Shown here one piece after another: positions 6,032-6,451 of a stretch of 6,451 bases of DNA. The notes beneath the pieces are model-generated. The model saw only the letters and a program-made list of their open reading frames with translations. It was not told the origin of the DNA and made no database searches. Within the stretch, counting starts at the first letter, position 1. Each line of letters opens with the position of its first letter. A program made the position numbers and the translations under genes. Origin of the DNA: a bacterium (lineage in GTDB: Bacteria > Armatimonadota > Zipacnadia > Zipacnadales > Zipacnadaceae); contig JAUWJN010000160.1 of assembly GCA_030607655.1 (NCBI GenBank), positions 1 through 6,451 of the forward strand, in the 5' to 3' direction.

Positions 6032-6451
6032 ATGAGTGATAAGGTGAGAGTTGCCCTCATTGGCGCAGGAGGCATGGCCAACTCCGTCCACTATCCGTCA
6101 CTGGCCGAGTTTGATGATGTGGATATGGTGGGACTGTGTGACCTGGTCGAAAGTAAACTGAATGAGACGGCAGATCGGTTCGGCATCGAAAAACGCTATG
6201 CCGATCATCAGCAGATGCTGGAAGAGACCCAGCCGGACGCCGTATATGTCTTGATGCCGCCGCATCATCTTTATGACATAGTTATCCGCTGTCTGGAGTC
6301 GGGGATAAATGTCTTCATTGAAAAGCCCCCGGGAGTTAGTACTCATCAGATCCGATGGATGGCCGAGTTCGCGGAAAAGAATGGGGTCATCGGAATGGTG
6401 GGCTTCAATCGGCGGTATATACCACTGCTGGAGCTGTGTCGGGATAAGGTC
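6032..6451 (+). CDS. Gfo/Idh/MocA family dehydrogenase, 5' part (runs off the window)
   Basis: The first 140 residues of a typical 330-400-residue family member are present and the frame is still open at the last base. VRVALIGAGGMANSVHYPSL (5-24) is the first Rossmann strand and GxGxxA turn for NAD(P). The strand ending VGLCDL (33-38) follows. VYVLMPPHHLYD (71-82) corresponds to the 'TP..H' segment, and FIEKPPG (95-101) holds the EKP catalytic lysine (Lys98). The GG-x-x-x-D-x-G-x-H part lies beyond the edge. The role is expected to be oxidation or reduction of a sugar-like substrate. It is clearly different from the dehydrogenase at 3815-4816: Met-Pro-Pro replaces Thr-Pro-Pro and Ile-Glu-Lys-Pro-Pro replaces Cys-Glu-Lys-Pro-Met, so it is not a recent duplicate. 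It follows the universal stress protein gene on the same strand and may begin a second sugar gene cluster to the right. Confidence 0.95.
   Translation, partial: MSDKVRVALIGAGGMANSVHYPSLAEFDDVDMVGLCDLVESKLNETADRFGIEKRYADHQQMLEETQPDAVYVLMPPHHLYDIVIRCLESGINVFIEKPPGVSTHQIRWMAEFAEKNGVIGMVGFNRRYIPLLELCRDKV

Noticed and set aside
5668..6091. Minus-strand frames with Leu/Ser/Ala-rich repeats across the intergenic region.
   Set aside because: The Leu-rich stretch is the reverse complement of the CAGCAA repeat, and the frames extend into two real genes on the other strand.

Overview
The window reads as bacterial chromosomal DNA. It is moderately GC-rich and densely coded, with strong AGGAGG ribosome binding sites, no introns, and no rRNA, tRNA, insertion sequence or CRISPR array visible. 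The protein families (Gfo/Idh/MocA dehydrogenases, a GH42-related glycosidase-like protein, a NodB-like deacetylase, a tandem universal stress protein and a Doc toxin) suit a free-living saccharolytic bacterium. Chloroflexota or a similar environmental lineage would fit, but the sequence alone does not fix the phylum.

Left edge (1-545): the 3' end of an unidentified plus-strand gene overlaps a complete Doc-type Fic toxin gene by 7 bases, the arrangement of a toxin-antitoxin pair. Between the toxin gene and the next gene (about 545-688, minus strand) lies a decayed fragment that still spells the signature of a GyrI-like small-molecule-binding domain. It marks a probable rearrangement scar between the toxin module and the sugar locus.

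Centre (678-4816, minus strand): three genes run in one direction, transcribed in the order Gfo/Idh/MocA dehydrogenase, 723-residue glycosidase-like protein (TIM barrel plus beta-galactosidase trimerisation-like domain), and NodB-fold deacetylase. The first two genes share an upstream GATAAT element at exactly the same distance from their AGGAGG sites. The second also carries a near-perfect 16-bp palindrome touching its ribosome binding site.

Right side (4999-6451, plus strand): a divergent unit starts with a tandem UspA-domain protein behind a TATAAT promoter. A short CAGCAA-type repeat tract follows, then the 5' part of a second Gfo/Idh/MocA dehydrogenase that runs off the window.

Taken together, the two dehydrogenases, the glycosidase-like protein and the deacetylase look like a cytoplasmic module that modifies and cleaves an unusual or acetylated sugar. 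No transporter, regulator or substrate-specific enzyme is in view, so the substrate cannot be named.
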